A DNA stretch of 64,000 nucleotides from Zophobihabitans entericus (GCF_011745665.1 NZ_CP050253.1:409418-473417); one strand, 5' to 3'; positions 53,279 through 62,534 are shown, numbered from the stretch's first letter. Notes: generated by a model from the sequence alone, not told the origin. Translations and numbers: made by a program.

Positions 53279-54106
53279 ATGAATCGTTTATTTCAGTTAT
53301 TTGTTAGTACTGTTTGCCTGCTGGTCTTTCCTGTTGCTGCTGAGCAAATAGCTCATTCCTCGCTTTCATTACAAAGTGTGGCTGCGATTGCGGAACAAGC
53401 AGAAGTTGCTCATCTGGAGGAAAACCCGGCAGACTATACTCAGATTATCTTTCGTGTTGAATCAGAAGATGAAACACAGTTTAGTAGTGAAATGGTGATT
53501 AATCGCATAAAGCAGGAAAATATCTATTTCTTTGTCGGAGAGATGAAATTAAGTATTGATCCCAACCATTCGTATTTAATTAACTCACTCACTGAATCAG
53601 AGTTTATTTACTCTTTTACTATTAAAAATGGCGATTTATTGTTACCCGATGGGCTTGATCCGCAAATTGCGGTTATTCATCGGGCACTTTTTGAGCGTTT
53701 AAGTGAATCAATTAAAGCTGCAATGCTGGATATGTCTGAAGATACGGACTGGTACGCATGGCAGCCGGTCTATCTGAATATGAGTGTGAATATCTCTGAT
53801 GTTGTTATTGATGATTTTGATTGCTCAGTTATGACTCTTGAGGAGTCAGGATTTACGCCAGCAACAATTAAACGTTATTTTGAACTGAGTACAGACTATT
53901 CTTATGTAGATACTTATCATATCAATGATTTTGATGTCTATGGTTGCTGGGTGATTGGTACTTTACATAATCATGGGCAGGAAATGATGTTCTCGATTGA
54001 CACTGGCGGAATTGGCTCAATTGGAGGACGCAGGGTTGGTTGTGCTGAACATCGTTGTGACGTATTAAATATCGATTTAGGTACTGATGGAATGTTATCT
54101 CAATAA
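53279..54106 (+). CDS. Secreted protein of unknown function
   Basis: A 275-residue protein with a signal peptide (LFQLFVSTVCLLVFPVAAE, cleaved near residue 21). The rest is acidic and mostly beta/alpha with four Cys in the C-terminal half, two of them in CAEHRC, which could form periplasmic disulfides. No domain that I recognise. It begins 15 bp after the DeoR stop, so co-transcription is likely although no functional link is evident; the ribosome site is weak. Ends at a strong terminator. Confidence 0.72.
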   Translation: MNRLFQLFVSTVCLLVFPVAAEQIAHSSLSLQSVAAIAEQAEVAHLEENPADYTQIIFRVESEDETQFSSEMVINRIKQENIYFFVGEMKLSIDPNHSYLINSLTESEFIYSFTIKNGDLLLPDGLDPQIAVIHRALFERLSESIKAAMLDMSEDTDWYAWQPVYLNMSVNISDVVIDDFDCSVMTLEESGFTPATIKRYFELSTDYSYVDTYHINDFDVYGCWVIGTLHNHGQEMMFSIDTGGIGSIGGRRVGCAEHRCDVLNIDLGTDGMLSQ

Positions 54107-54129
54107 AAAGGCGGATTCTCCGCCTTTTT
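54105..54129. terminator. Convergent terminator
   Basis: Perfect 11-bp stem AAAAAGGCGGA/TCCGCCTTTTT with a 3-nt loop; works in both directions. Confidence 0.9.
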
Positions 54130-54137
54130 CGTTACTG

Positions 54138-55409
54138 TTATTCTTCTCTGTTTTTTATTAATAACAAATATTCATCGATCTCTTCTGCAGAGTGTTCTTT
54201 CTCCCGATACTCTGAAGGTGGGCAACCTTTTTGCAATTTAAATGCCCGGTTAAAGGCTTTCATATTGTTGTAACCCACTTCAATCGCAATCTGCGTGATC
54301 GGATTATCTGTTGCGATCAAAAGTCCACAGCTATAAGAGATCCGGATTTCCCGCAGGGCGTCAGTAAATGATTCCATTAAATTATATTTGATAATTTTAT
54401 GCAGATTAGACACACTCATGCCCAGCTGCTGGGCGACCTCTTCTGGCGTAATATCATTCATAAAGTTTTTATGCAGATAATAGAGAATTGGCCAGACCTG
54501 ATTACTTTGCATTAAGTAACCTGCTTTACCTTCTGACTCTGCCCAGTGTTGTTTGCGGTACTCGTCAGGCGTAATTCCTTTAATATTTTTAAAGGTTCGG
54601 TAAAAATTCTGCACAGAATTAAAACCAGTATTTGAGACAATATATTTAATCGTTGGTGCTTTAAGTGCCAGTAAAATACAGGCGTTACGAATACGAATAT
54701 TAGTGAGTAAAGAGGTAAAATTCTGTCCGGTATAGCCGATCAATTGCTCGTTCAGGCTTCTGGTATTGACTCCAACATCTTTACTAACCTTATCGATAGA
54801 AATGTCATCGGCAAAATGCTTATGAATATAACGAATCGACTCAAGTACTGCTTTATTGGTTTTGTTACCTGTGATTTTTTTAGCAGACTTTTTATTAGCA
54901 TGACGAGTCTGAATCTCAGAAAAGTACATCATAAACTCAAGGAGTTTTAGATATAACTTAGTTTGTTTATTAACACCTTCTGAGGTAAAGACTTTATACA
55001 TTTGATTGAAAATATTACAGACCTCATCAAATTGTTCATCATTGAGTGTCAGGCAAGGTTGAAAGTTTGGATGTAGTAGCATCTCTTTAGACTTTTCCCA
55101 GACGGAGGCAAACTGAAGATAGTCTTCCATTGAAAACTCACAAATAAAGCGAGTAATCTCTTTTTTCATCGGGGTATAAATAGTATGAAAGTGCCAGGGA
55201 GCAGTGACGGAGATATGTCCTTTCTTAATGGGATATTGCTGCCCATTAATAATTTCCACACCTTCCCCGTCAAGGATCAGGCTGATTTCAATGAAATCGT
55301 GTCGATACAATGGAAAGTTATCAACCATTTTTTCATAATTAATGTAACAGCTGGTACCAAACTCATTAAAGAACTCATCATCTTTATAGTACAAAGGGAT
55401 TTTTGACAT
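54138..55409 (-). CDS. AraC-family regulator with two DNA-binding domains
   Basis: A 423-residue regulator. Residues ~20-90 form a cupin-like sensor (GEGVEIINGQQYPIKKGHISVTAP). Two full AraC DNA-binding domains follow: DBD1 at 186-286 (ADDISIDKVSKDVGVNTRSL ... GFNSVQNFYRTFKNIKGITPDEYR) and DBD2 at 303-403 (NDITPEEVAQQLGMSVSNLH ... GYNNMKAFNRAFKLQKGCPPSEYR). Each has two helix-turn-helix motifs, so the chain carries four. Ordinary family members have one DBD and about 300 residues. I start at 55409 because an upstream start adds 42 hydrophobic residues unlike the family. Divergent from the DMT-SDR pair, its likely target. Confidence 0.87.
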   Translation of the reverse strand: MSKIPLYYKDDEFFNEFGTSCYINYEKMVDNFPLYRHDFIEISLILDGEGVEIINGQQYPIKKGHISVTAPWHFHTIYTPMKKEITRFICEFSMEDYLQFASVWEKSKEMLLHPNFQPCLTLNDEQFDEVCNIFNQMYKVFTSEGVNKQTKLYLKLLEFMMYFSEIQTRHANKKSAKKITGNKTNKAVLESIRYIHKHFADDISIDKVSKDVGVNTRSLNEQLIGYTGQNFTSLLTNIRIRNACILLALKAPTIKYIVSNTGFNSVQNFYRTFKNIKGITPDEYRKQHWAESEGKAGYLMQSNQVWPILYYLHKNFMNDITPEEVAQQLGMSVSNLHKIIKYNLMESFTDALREIRISYSCGLLIATDNPITQIAIEVGYNNMKAFNRAFKLQKGCPPSEYREKEHSAEEIDEYLLLIKNREE

Positions 55410-55899
55410 CTTAATGTACCTTATAATAATTATTGTTAATAAAAGTATAGAATATGTCCCATTAAAGTAAATATAAATATGAAAAATATTACCTCGATTG
55501 TTAAAAACTAACGATAAAGTAATCATGATAATCACTCAGTTTTATGCGATCTTGTCCAATCTCAGTAAGTCAGCTGTGTTATTGTTACTCTCAATATAAA
55601 GACTTGAAAATACCTATAATAAACTTGTTCTATTTTTTACATCGTAAATGATGTCACAAACTCATTGTATTTGTGTGGTGTGATCTGATACCAAAAAGAT
55701 AAGGCCTCCCCATAGATGTATTTTCCCAAGTTTTAGTGCTTTTTCGTTGCGCAATGATGACAAATTACAGTCACTTGTAACTAGTTATATCAGTCTATAA
55801 GACAAATCGGATACTTTTGAATGTAAGGTATCTGCCAATGAAAAGATAGCAAATATACCAGTTTAAAAATTACAAAAATTTTAATTTAAGAGGTAGATT
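55410..55899. other. 490-bp divergent region
   Basis: AT-rich non-coding stretch between the AraC gene and the DMT transporter. One symmetrical element, TTACA-N6-TGTAA at 55765-55780, could be an operator; nothing else stands out. Confidence 0.45.
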
Positions 55900-56922
55900 A
55901 TGCGAAGAACTAAAGACGGTGTTATACAGGCGATCACGTCAGGGATACTGTGGGCATCTTACTCCATCACACTATTTAGTGTACTTAGTCCGTTCAATGG
56001 TGATACCGGCACGCTTGATAGCGCTAAAGGGATTATGTTTATTATCCTTTCGGCAATTGGTATTGCCTGGATTGATGCACTGATTACTGGTGTATTTGAA
56101 ATTGGCTATTGTTATCAACAAGGCAAATTTAAAACATTCTTAAAAGAGCTCAAAAGCCCTTCATTATTTAAAATCATGCCGGCAGCGTTATTTGCTGGTC
56201 CTCTTGGTTTAGTACCTTTTGCTATTGCCAGCCGCTATTCTGTGAGTGTGGCGATGTCAATTACTGCGTTTTATCCGGTACTTGGTTCGATTATTGCCTT
56301 GTTCTGGTTTAAAGATCGCCTGTCTCCAGTTAAGTTCTTAGGTATCTTATTTGCGGTATCAGGGATTGTGGTTATTTCCGGATTCTCTGGTCTGCATATT
56401 ATTGGTATTGTGCTGGCGATTGTTGCTTCTGTGGGCTACTCACTGGAACTGGTGTTTGGTTATCGCTTGATGGCAGAAGATGTTGACCCGGTTGTTTCTT
56501 TAGCCTTGAAACAAGTATCGGCGATTATAATTTATACCATCATGATGATTATTCTGCTGGTGATTCCAGGTAACTTTGAATTCTTCACAAACCTTGTTTC
56601 CATGATCGATTTCAATACTGAGTTTGATTTCACTCATGGCGTGCTAGGTAATACTACATTTATTATTTTAGTGTTCATTCTGGCTTCATTCTTTAATGCT
56701 GCTGCTTACGTGTTCTACTTCAGAGGTATGAATAATGCCGGTGTAAGTACTGCAAGTAGTTTAAATATCGCTTACGGAATCTGGACTATTATTATTTTAG
56801 CTTTACCTCCGTTCTTTATGACTCCGGCTATTTCAAGTGTGATTGGTGCGGTTTTAACTTTCACCGGCTCGGTTATCGTGATCATCGAATCCAATCGACT
56901 TGAGAAGAAATATAAAAGTTAA
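55900..56922 (+). CDS. DMT-superfamily (EamA) transporter
   Basis: A 340-residue inner-membrane protein with ten hydrophobic helices and two EamA repeats, for example VSVAMSITAFYPVLGSIIALFWFKDRLS at the end of the first, which is the typical A-x-x-P-[V/L]-x-x-x-x-E/D-like helix, and STASSLNIAYGIWTIIILALPPFF in the second. Substrate unknown. AAGAGGTAGATT precedes the ATG. It lies 59 bp before the SDR gene, so both form an operon probably controlled by the divergent AraC-type regulator. Confidence 0.83.
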   Translation: MRRTKDGVIQAITSGILWASYSITLFSVLSPFNGDTGTLDSAKGIMFIILSAIGIAWIDALITGVFEIGYCYQQGKFKTFLKELKSPSLFKIMPAALFAGPLGLVPFAIASRYSVSVAMSITAFYPVLGSIIALFWFKDRLSPVKFLGILFAVSGIVVISGFSGLHIIGIVLAIVASVGYSLELVFGYRLMAEDVDPVVSLALKQVSAIIIYTIMMIILLVIPGNFEFFTNLVSMIDFNTEFDFTHGVLGNTTFIILVFILASFFNAAAYVFYFRGMNNAGVSTASSLNIAYGIWTIIILALPPFFMTPAISSVIGAVLTFTGSVIVIIESNRLEKKYKS

Positions 56923-56981
56923 TGAGTTTTATTTAATTTGAATCTATAAATTTTTAATCTATAAATATAGGGGTATTAAAA

Positions 56982-57749
56982 ATGGGAAGACTTACGAATA
57001 AAGTAGCAATTATTACCGGTGCAGCACAAGGTATTGGTGAATGTACAGCGCGTATCTTCATTAAAGAAGGGGCAAAAGTTGTTATTGCTGATTTAAATGA
57101 AGAAGCTGGCAAGAAAGTAGCAGCAGATTTAGGTGCTAACGCAGCATACTTTAAGTTAGACGTATCTAACTATCAAAACTGGGTTGATTGTGTCGCATTT
57201 ACTAAAAAAACGTTCGGTAAATTAACCACATTAATCAATAATGCGGGTATTTCTTATCGTAAAGATATCGCAGAAACGACTATTCAGGAATGGGATCGTA
57301 CTGTTGCGATTAACCAAACTGGTGTGTTTTATGGTATGCAAGTTGCGATCGCTGAAATGCGTACTAATGGTGAAAAATGTTCAATCGCTAACGCATCTTC
57401 AATTGAAGGTTTAGTCGCTGAAGCAGCATTCTTCGCTTATTGTGGCGCTAAAGGTGCAGTAACGCTAATGACTAAAGCTGCGGCACTTTACTGTGGTGAA
57501 CAACGTCTGAAAATTCGTGTGAACTCAGTTCACCCGGGCTATATCATTACGCCAATGGCTTATGATGATGCAAAACAAAATGGCCAAACAATTGATGAAT
57601 ATAATGCTGAATTCATCAAAAAACATCCAATTGGTTATTTAGGTGAGCCGGAAGATATCGCTTATGGTTATGTTTACCTGTCTTCAGATGAAGCAAACTT
57701 CATTTCAGGTACTGCATTATCAATCGATGGTGCTTATACAGCACAATAA
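56982..57749 (+). CDS. Short-chain dehydrogenase/reductase (SDR)
   Basis: A 255-residue classical SDR. Cofactor motif TGAAQGIGECTAR at 12-24, NNAG (TLINNAGIS), the catalytic Ser in NASSIEG and Tyr-Lys in YCGAKGAVTL (YxxxK), and the PG motif (VHPGYIITPMA). The Asp after beta2 (VVIADLNEEA) suggests NAD preference. Probable alcohol, polyol or steroid-like dehydrogenase; its substrate is presumably moved by the adjacent DMT carrier. A terminator follows. Confidence 0.88.
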   Translation: MGRLTNKVAIITGAAQGIGECTARIFIKEGAKVVIADLNEEAGKKVAADLGANAAYFKLDVSNYQNWVDCVAFTKKTFGKLTTLINNAGISYRKDIAETTIQEWDRTVAINQTGVFYGMQVAIAEMRTNGEKCSIANASSIEGLVAEAAFFAYCGAKGAVTLMTKAAALYCGEQRLKIRVNSVHPGYIITPMAYDDAKQNGQTIDEYNAEFIKKHPIGYLGEPEDIAYGYVYLSSDEANFISGTALSIDGAYTAQ

Positions 57750-57800
57750 GAGTTATTTTATAAAATCTATAATTAATGTTTCTTTTTATTTCATCCTTTT

Positions 57801-57825
57801 GTGCCAGCTTGCTGGCACTTTTTTT
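57801..57825 (+). terminator. Rho-independent terminator after SDR
   Basis: GTGCCAGC/GCTGGCAC hairpin followed by seven Ts. Confidence 0.88.
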
Positions 57826-57867
57826 GGCTTTCAGAATAAAATAATGTGTAGGTTTAAGAGTATTCAA

Positions 57868-58359
57868 CTAATCTTGTTTTGCTTTCATGGCATGTTCTTT
57901 GGCTGTTAAAGAGATCACTTCAATTGTAATCACAGTAACTGGTCTGACATCACTTTCTGATAGGGTAAAAGTCTTATCCGGAACATTCTTACGCATGAGT
58001 TGTAGTAAGGTCGAAATCTTCTCTTGCGGATCAGTAATGAGTGTCGCTTGGCCCTGACCGATAATACTGGAATAAGAATAAGAGTACATGCAGGCTTTGT
58101 CTGCGGTAATAAGCTGGTGATTGGTATCTACTTCAAATCCAATCGATGGGTTTTGTTGAATCAGGTTGAGCTTTTTGCCTTGATTGGCCCCATGAGCATA
58201 GAGTGTAATATGTTGATTTTCATCCTGCTGATACCAGAAATTAACCGGCACAATATAAGGATATTGGCCATCATGCAGCGCTAAACGTAAAACATCAGCC
58301 TGATTTAAGATATCAGTAATCTTATTAATGTCTTTAATTTCACGGTCTCGTCTGCGCAT
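57868..58359 (-). CDS. Pyridoxamine-phosphate-oxidase-family (NimA-like) flavoprotein
   Basis: A 163-residue cytoplasmic split-barrel protein. The N-terminal MRRRDREI is the usual beginning of the NimA-like/DUF447-like group, and LRLALHDGQYPYIVPVNFWY, ITLYAHGANQGKKLNLIQQNP and YSSIIGQGQATLITDPQEK are the FMN-binding and dimer strands. These proteins probably bind FMN or F420-like flavin and reduce small molecules; nitroimidazole reduction is known for a few. It points away from the neighbouring DMT genes and looks monocistronic. Confidence 0.85.
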   Translation of the reverse strand: MRRRDREIKDINKITDILNQADVLRLALHDGQYPYIVPVNFWYQQDENQHITLYAHGANQGKKLNLIQQNPSIGFEVDTNHQLITADKACMYSYSYSSIIGQGQATLITDPQEKISTLLQLMRKNVPDKTFTLSESDVRPVTVITIEVISLTAKEHAMKAKQD

Positions 58360-58704
58360 AATGATTATCTTTTTAATTCATTTAAATAGTCTTTATTTAT
58401 ACTCCTTTTACAACTGAACCGCAAAACATCTGTTTATTATTTTATTTAACTGAATTTGGGTAAAACAGCTATCCGAATTATCTATTTATGATATGATGTG
58501 CCGGCTTTTAACTTTTTGATTTTTCTGAGTAAATTTTTTGTTTTGTTCAATAGATAAAACTATCATTAAAAGTGAAGAAATACATTAAAAGGTTTAATTA
58601 ATTAGTCTGTTTTATTGTCTGCAGCTCAATCAGATTTTATGTTGGGATTACATTGAATTGCAGATAACTTAGTTAACATATTGATATAACAAGGTTATCT
58701 TTAT
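58360..58704. other. 345-bp divergent intergenic region
   Basis: Very AT-rich; promoter region of the PNPOx-like gene and the DMT transporter. Nothing specific seen. Confidence 0.45.
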
Positions 58705-59643
58705 ATGCAGAATCAATCATCATCTATTTTCATCAATAGTAAATTCGTTTTTTTTGGTGCTACCTTATGTTGTATTTTGTGGGGCAGTGCTTATCCTGCG
58801 ATCAAAAACGGGTATGAACTATTTCATATTGCAGCAGATGATATTCCGGGTAAATTAGTTTTTGCTGGTTATCGTTTTCTGTTTGCCGGCCTTTTGCTAT
58901 TACTCTTTGCTAAAATTGTGAATAAAAGTTCACTGAGCCTGCCACGTAGTATGTATCCACGAGTTGCCTTACTTGGCTTAACACAAACCGCTCTACAATA
59001 TACTTTCTTTTATCTTGGGCTGGCTTATACAACTGGTACGAAAGGCTCCATTTTAAATGCGACAACGACCTTTTTTAGTGTTTTGCTCGCACACTATTTA
59101 TATAAAAACGACCGTTTGAGTATGAATAAAACAGTCGGTTGTCTGATCGGTTTCCTTGGTGTGATGATTGTGAATATCGATCCTGCACATTTTGATTTTA
59201 GTTTCACCTTAATTGGAGAAGGTTCTGTTATTCTGGCAGCCTTTATCTTATCTGCGGCAGCAATTTATGGTAAAAAGCTCTCTCAGTCTGTTGATTCAGT
59301 GGTATTAACTGGTTATCAGCTTGGTTTGGGAGGTTTGATTTTAGGTGTTGTGGGTTACTTATTTGGTGGCACATTAGCTGGCTTAACGATGACCTCTTTC
59401 CTGCTGATGGTGTATTTGGTGTTATTGTCTTCCGTCGCTTTTGCACTCTGGACTGTATTATTAAAATATAACCGTGTTAGCGTTATTGCTCCATTTAACT
59501 TTTTAGTGCCAATTTCAGGAGTAGTATTATCAGCCATGTTCTTGAACGAAAATATTTTTGCCTGGAAAAACTTAATCGCCTTAGTTTGTGTTTGTGCAGG
59601 TATTTGGTTGGCAAATAAGGTGTCTGATAAAGCAACGAAGTAA
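58705..59643 (+). CDS. EamA/DMT transporter
   Basis: A 312-residue inner-membrane carrier with ten helices in two EamA repeats. The first repeat has CILWGSAYPAIKNG and AYTTGTKGSILNATTTFFSVLLAHYL. The second has VSVIAPFNFLVPISGVVLSAMFLNE, which ends in the usual Glu before the last helix. Exports or imports an unknown metabolite; amino acids are common for this group. Monocistronic. AAGGTTATCTTTAT precedes the ATG. Confidence 0.86.
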   Translation: MQNQSSSIFINSKFVFFGATLCCILWGSAYPAIKNGYELFHIAADDIPGKLVFAGYRFLFAGLLLLLFAKIVNKSSLSLPRSMYPRVALLGLTQTALQYTFFYLGLAYTTGTKGSILNATTTFFSVLLAHYLYKNDRLSMNKTVGCLIGFLGVMIVNIDPAHFDFSFTLIGEGSVILAAFILSAAAIYGKKLSQSVDSVVLTGYQLGLGGLILGVVGYLFGGTLAGLTMTSFLLMVYLVLLSSVAFALWTVLLKYNRVSVIAPFNFLVPISGVVLSAMFLNENIFAWKNLIALVCVCAGIWLANKVSDKATK

Positions 59644-59776
59644 AGCAAAAAGCGCCATTTTAGCTAAGATTAAGATTTTTGTGCGGATTCTTGTTTATCT
59701 GTGGATTGGTCTATGATAAATTGTGCGTCTGTAGAATTTAATGATTTAACATAGAGAGCACAGGAGAATAAAACTC

Positions 59777-60040
59777 ATGTTACAAGAAAAAATGGTTGTT
59801 AAAAACAGCACTGGGCTTCATGCTCGTCCGGCAACAATGCTTGCAAAACTAGCTGGCCGTTATGAGTCTGCAATTTCACTTGTTTATAACGAAAAAACAA
59901 TCAAGCTAAAAAGCATGATGGGTTTACTTGGCGCTGGTATCAAAGGTGGTTCTGAAGTTGAAATCATCTGTGATGGCGCAGACGAAGCTGCAGCAATGGC
60001 TGAAATCAGAGAATTATTTGCAACAGGTTTTGGTGAGTAA
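59777..60040 (+). CDS. HPr-family phosphocarrier protein
   Basis: An 87-residue HPr. The phospho-His is His15 in NSTGLHARPATML. The second site, Ser46, is in KTIKLKSMMGLLGAGIKGG, a region that HPr kinase phosphorylates in Gram-positive bacteria. The C-terminal strand VEIICDGADEAAAMAEI is typical. No enzyme I or crr gene is adjacent, unlike ptsHI-crr, so this may be a second HPr. Could supply phosphate to the polyol PTS encoded at 48-50 kb. AGGAGAATAAAACTC is the ribosome site; a terminator follows. Confidence 0.92.
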   Translation: MLQEKMVVKNSTGLHARPATMLAKLAGRYESAISLVYNEKTIKLKSMMGLLGAGIKGGSEVEIICDGADEAAAMAEIRELFATGFGE

Positions 60041-60076
60041 TTAATTCCTATAAATCTTTGCATTTTGAGATAGATA

Positions 60077-60109
60077 AATAGGTCGAAGTTTTCTTCGGCC
60101 TATTTTTTT
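60077..60109 (+). terminator. Rho-independent terminator after HPr
   Basis: AATAGGTCGAAG pairs with CTTCGGCCTATT (one T-G), 4-nt loop, then a T run. Confidence 0.88.
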
Positions 60110-60203
60110 ATTGACCGTAATCAATCCCTTGTGATTTTCTGTAAACATAATATAATCGCGATTGACCCCATTCCCATAAAAATTGATACTTATAAGGGCT
60201 ATT

Positions 60204-60764
60204 ATGAAACGCTTTGTAACTTATTTCTCTTTCTTTTTTCTCAGTTTGCTCATGGTTGGATGCCAAAATATTACCCAATATGCACTTTCAGAACAGTTGG
60301 TAAATCACTATCTGCAAAGCGCGGCCAGTCAAAATGTACAAAAATTTAGTGCTGCTAATATGCTGGATATTGATTTGTCTTTTGATAAATTAAATATCGA
60401 TATTGGTCGTAACGAAGCTAACGTTGTTGAATTATCTGGTACAGCTAAAACACTAATTACTTCTCTGATTGGTTCACAAAATGCTGATCTTTCTTTAGAA
60501 CTGAAAGGACTTCCAAACTTTGATCAACAAACCGGTGCGGTTTATTTGAAAAATCTTGAACTGGTAAGTTATAAATTGAATTCAAGTTTAGGGACTATTA
60601 ATACTTCAACATTTTTACCTTATTTAAATCAGGCGCTGCAACTCTATTTCAATGAGAATCCGGTGTATGTGCTGGATAAGAGCAACCCAATGGAAAGACT
60701 AGCTCTGGCGACATCTTCAAAAATGTCAGTTGAGAAAGGGCAGTTTGTTTTCTCCTGGTTATAA
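60204..60764 (+). CDS. DUF1439 lipoprotein (YceB-like)
   Basis: A 186-residue lipoprotein. Signal MKRFVTYFSFFFLSLLMVGC with lipobox LMVGC, Cys20. The mature protein has the DUF1439 features ITQYALSEQLVNHYL, DLSFDKLNIDIGRNE and FLPYLNQALQLYFNENPVY. Same length as E. coli YceB (186). Predicted outer-membrane-attached tubular lipid-binding-like fold; the function is unknown. Start at 60204 with AAGGG seven bases before. Monocistronic with a terminator. Confidence 0.87.
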   Translation: MKRFVTYFSFFFLSLLMVGCQNITQYALSEQLVNHYLQSAASQNVQKFSAANMLDIDLSFDKLNIDIGRNEANVVELSGTAKTLITSLIGSQNADLSLELKGLPNFDQQTGAVYLKNLELVSYKLNSSLGTINTSTFLPYLNQALQLYFNENPVYVLDKSNPMERLALATSSKMSVEKGQFVFSWL

Positions 60765-60780
60765 ATCTTAATTTTCATTA

Positions 60781-60809
60781 AAAAAGCGTGGCTAATGACC
60801 ACGCTTTTT
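60781..60809 (+). terminator. Rho-independent terminator after YceB-like gene
   Basis: AAAAAGCGTGG/CCACGCTTTTT stem, 7-nt loop, followed by Ts. Confidence 0.9.
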
Positions 60810-60979
60810 TTATTTTCATAAAAATATTAAAAATAAATCTTTATTTATTTCAAATGACTAGATGATTTTTTTAAATTATTTAGTATTTATTTTTCTCTTT
60901 AATATTTGCTTAATTATTTTCCTGTTAAATGTAAATCATCAAAGCACAAGAGACTGATATTAAACAGGAGATATAAATT

Positions 60980-61498
60980 ATGAAAAAAATCGTCGCATTA
61001 GTAACTGTATTAGCTTTAGTCGGCACCGGAACGGCTTATGCAAGATCGCATAACGGTCCAATGAATCACAATGGTTATAATCAAGGCTACTGCTCAAATA
61101 ACATGAATCACTCAGGTATGAATCATCGCGGAATGAACCATCAGGGTATGATGAACCAAGGTGGTGGTTTTATGAATCCAAATGGTGGTAGTCCGATGGG
61201 TGGTTTTAATGGTCAATCAGCAGCTGTTAAGACAGTTGAAGCAGCCAAACAGCTTAGTGATAATTCCCGAGTGTTATTACGTGGCTATATCACGCAAGCA
61301 TTAGGTGATGAGATGTACACGTTTAAAGATGACTCAGGCACAATTAGTGTTGAGATCGATAACCGTGTATGGCGTGGACAAAATGTTGCAGCAACAGATT
61401 TAATTGAGATCTACGGTAAAGTGGATGTGAACAAATCATCAACTGATATTGAAGTAAAACGTCTGATTAAATTACCACCAGTAGCACAGCCAAAATAA
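60980..61498 (+). CDS. YgiW-family OB-fold protein with Met/His/Asn-rich extension
   Basis: A 172-residue periplasmic protein. Signal peptide 1-22 (VTVLALVGTGTAYA). Residues 23-75 are a low-complexity segment with repeated NH-x-GM units (MNHSGMNHRGMNHQGMMNQG) plus a Cys, unlike the plain linker of the paralogue at 29860. The C-terminal BOF/OB-fold domain (about 80-172) has TVEAAKQLSDNSRVLLRGYI, YTFKDDSGTISVEIDNRVWRG and IEIYGKVDVNK. Met- and His-rich repeats are common in periplasmic copper-handling proteins, so metal binding is possible but unproven. AACAGGAGATATAAATT starts it; a terminator follows. Confidence 0.88.
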   Translation: MKKIVALVTVLALVGTGTAYARSHNGPMNHNGYNQGYCSNNMNHSGMNHRGMNHQGMMNQGGGFMNPNGGSPMGGFNGQSAAVKTVEAAKQLSDNSRVLLRGYITQALGDEMYTFKDDSGTISVEIDNRVWRGQNVAATDLIEIYGKVDVNKSSTDIEVKRLIKLPPVAQPK

Positions 61499-61541
61499 GT
61501 TGTATGCTGAAAAGTAATGCAGATTGGTAAGATAAGAAAAT

Positions 61542-61567
61542 AAAAGGGCTCATTTATGAGCCCTTTT
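61542..61567 (+). terminator. Terminator hairpin after YgiW paralogue
   Basis: AAAAGGGCTC/GAGCCCTTTT stem, 6-nt loop; A and T arms suit both directions. Confidence 0.85.
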
Positions 61568-61632
61568 AGATTATGTATAAAACTTGTTTTAGTGAGTCTT
61601 TTTTCTAAAACGAATAAATTTTAGGTAACTGA

Positions 61633-62295
61633 TTAAAGTTTGGTTGAACCAAATGCACCTTTCCAGTCACTTTCAAATTTTTCAATCGCGGCATTTACTG
61701 CCGGATCAGCAATAAATAGTTCTGCTACGTCAACAGGTAGTGTCACTGACTCACAACCAGCAAGTAAGCAGTCAAGTGCCTGACGTGGAGTACGGAAACT
61801 TGCAGCGAGCACCATTGAGTCCGGAGCGTGTAGTTCAAGTAGTTGTTGTAATTCACATACCATACCAATACCATCACCACCTTGTGCGTCAACACGGTTC
61901 ACGTATGGTGCAACATATTTAGCACCAGCTAAAGCTGAAAGTAAGCCTTGCCCTGCACCATAAACAGCAGTACCAAGTGTTGGAATACCGAGTTTAGTTA
62001 ACTCTTTGATAGCGACTAAGCCTTCTCCAGTTACGGGTACTTTAACAACGATAGTTTTAATATGGTTACGTAGTTTTTGCGCATCTTCGATCATTTGCTC
62101 TGCGGTATTTCCCATTGTTTGGGCAAATAGCTGACCTTTGTCACCCAAAATATCCTGTAGTTCAGACAATACATCAAACACCGGACGACGCTCTTTAGCG
62201 ACAATACTTGGGTTGGTAGTGACTCCTTGAATAGGAAGAATACGGTTTAAACGCTTAACAGCAGCAATATCAGCGGTATCTAAATAGAGTTCCAT
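61633..62295 (-). CDS. fsa: Fructose-6-phosphate aldolase (FSA)
   Basis: A 220-residue TIM-barrel aldolase of the transaldolase-like family that reversibly cleaves fructose-6-phosphate (or similar) into dihydroxyacetone and glyceraldehyde-3-phosphate. Length equals E. coli FsaA. Diagnostic segments: [40 protein letters not shown] with the Schiff-base Lys, [31 protein letters not shown] and [18 protein letters not shown]. Start set at 62295; an upstream in-frame start adds 27 non-conserved residues. Monocistronic with a CRP-like site upstream. Confidence 0.93.
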   Translation of the reverse strand: MELYLDTADIAAVKRLNRILPIQGVTTNPSIVAKERRPVFDVLSELQDILGDKGQLFAQTMGNTAEQMIEDAQKLRNHIKTIVVKVPVTGEGLVAIKELTKLGIPTLGTAVYGAGQGLLSALAGAKYVAPYVNRVDAQGGDGIGMVCELQQLLELHAPDSMVLAASFRTPRQALDCLLAGCESVTLPVDVAELFIADPAVNAAIEKFESDWKGAFGSTKL

Positions 62296-62390
62296 AACAA
62301 GCCTCATGTTTTGATTAAAAATTAAAATTCTTTCGTTCGAAAGTAATTCTATATAAATAAAAAAATAAATAGACAAATTAGATGCAATTC

Positions 62391-62406
62391 TGTGATCTGT
62401 TTCACA
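62391..62406. promoter_or_regulatory. CRP-like site upstream of fsa
   Basis: TGTGATCTGTTTCACA, perfect TGTGA-N6-TCACA, about 96 bp before the fsa start. Confidence 0.75.
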
Positions 62407-62534
62407 AAAAATTTTTATTATTGGGAATAAGGATAATTGAGATATTAAGAATATTTAGTATATATAAAATTTCTTCAAATAAATCAAAGGGTTATAAGAT
62501 AGTGAATTATTTATAACCCTTTGATTTTATTGTA

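Noticed and set aside
57868..58359. Calling the PNPOx-like protein a nitroimidazole-resistance enzyme
   Set aside because: The family is broad and only a few members act on nitroimidazoles; sequence alone does not support it.
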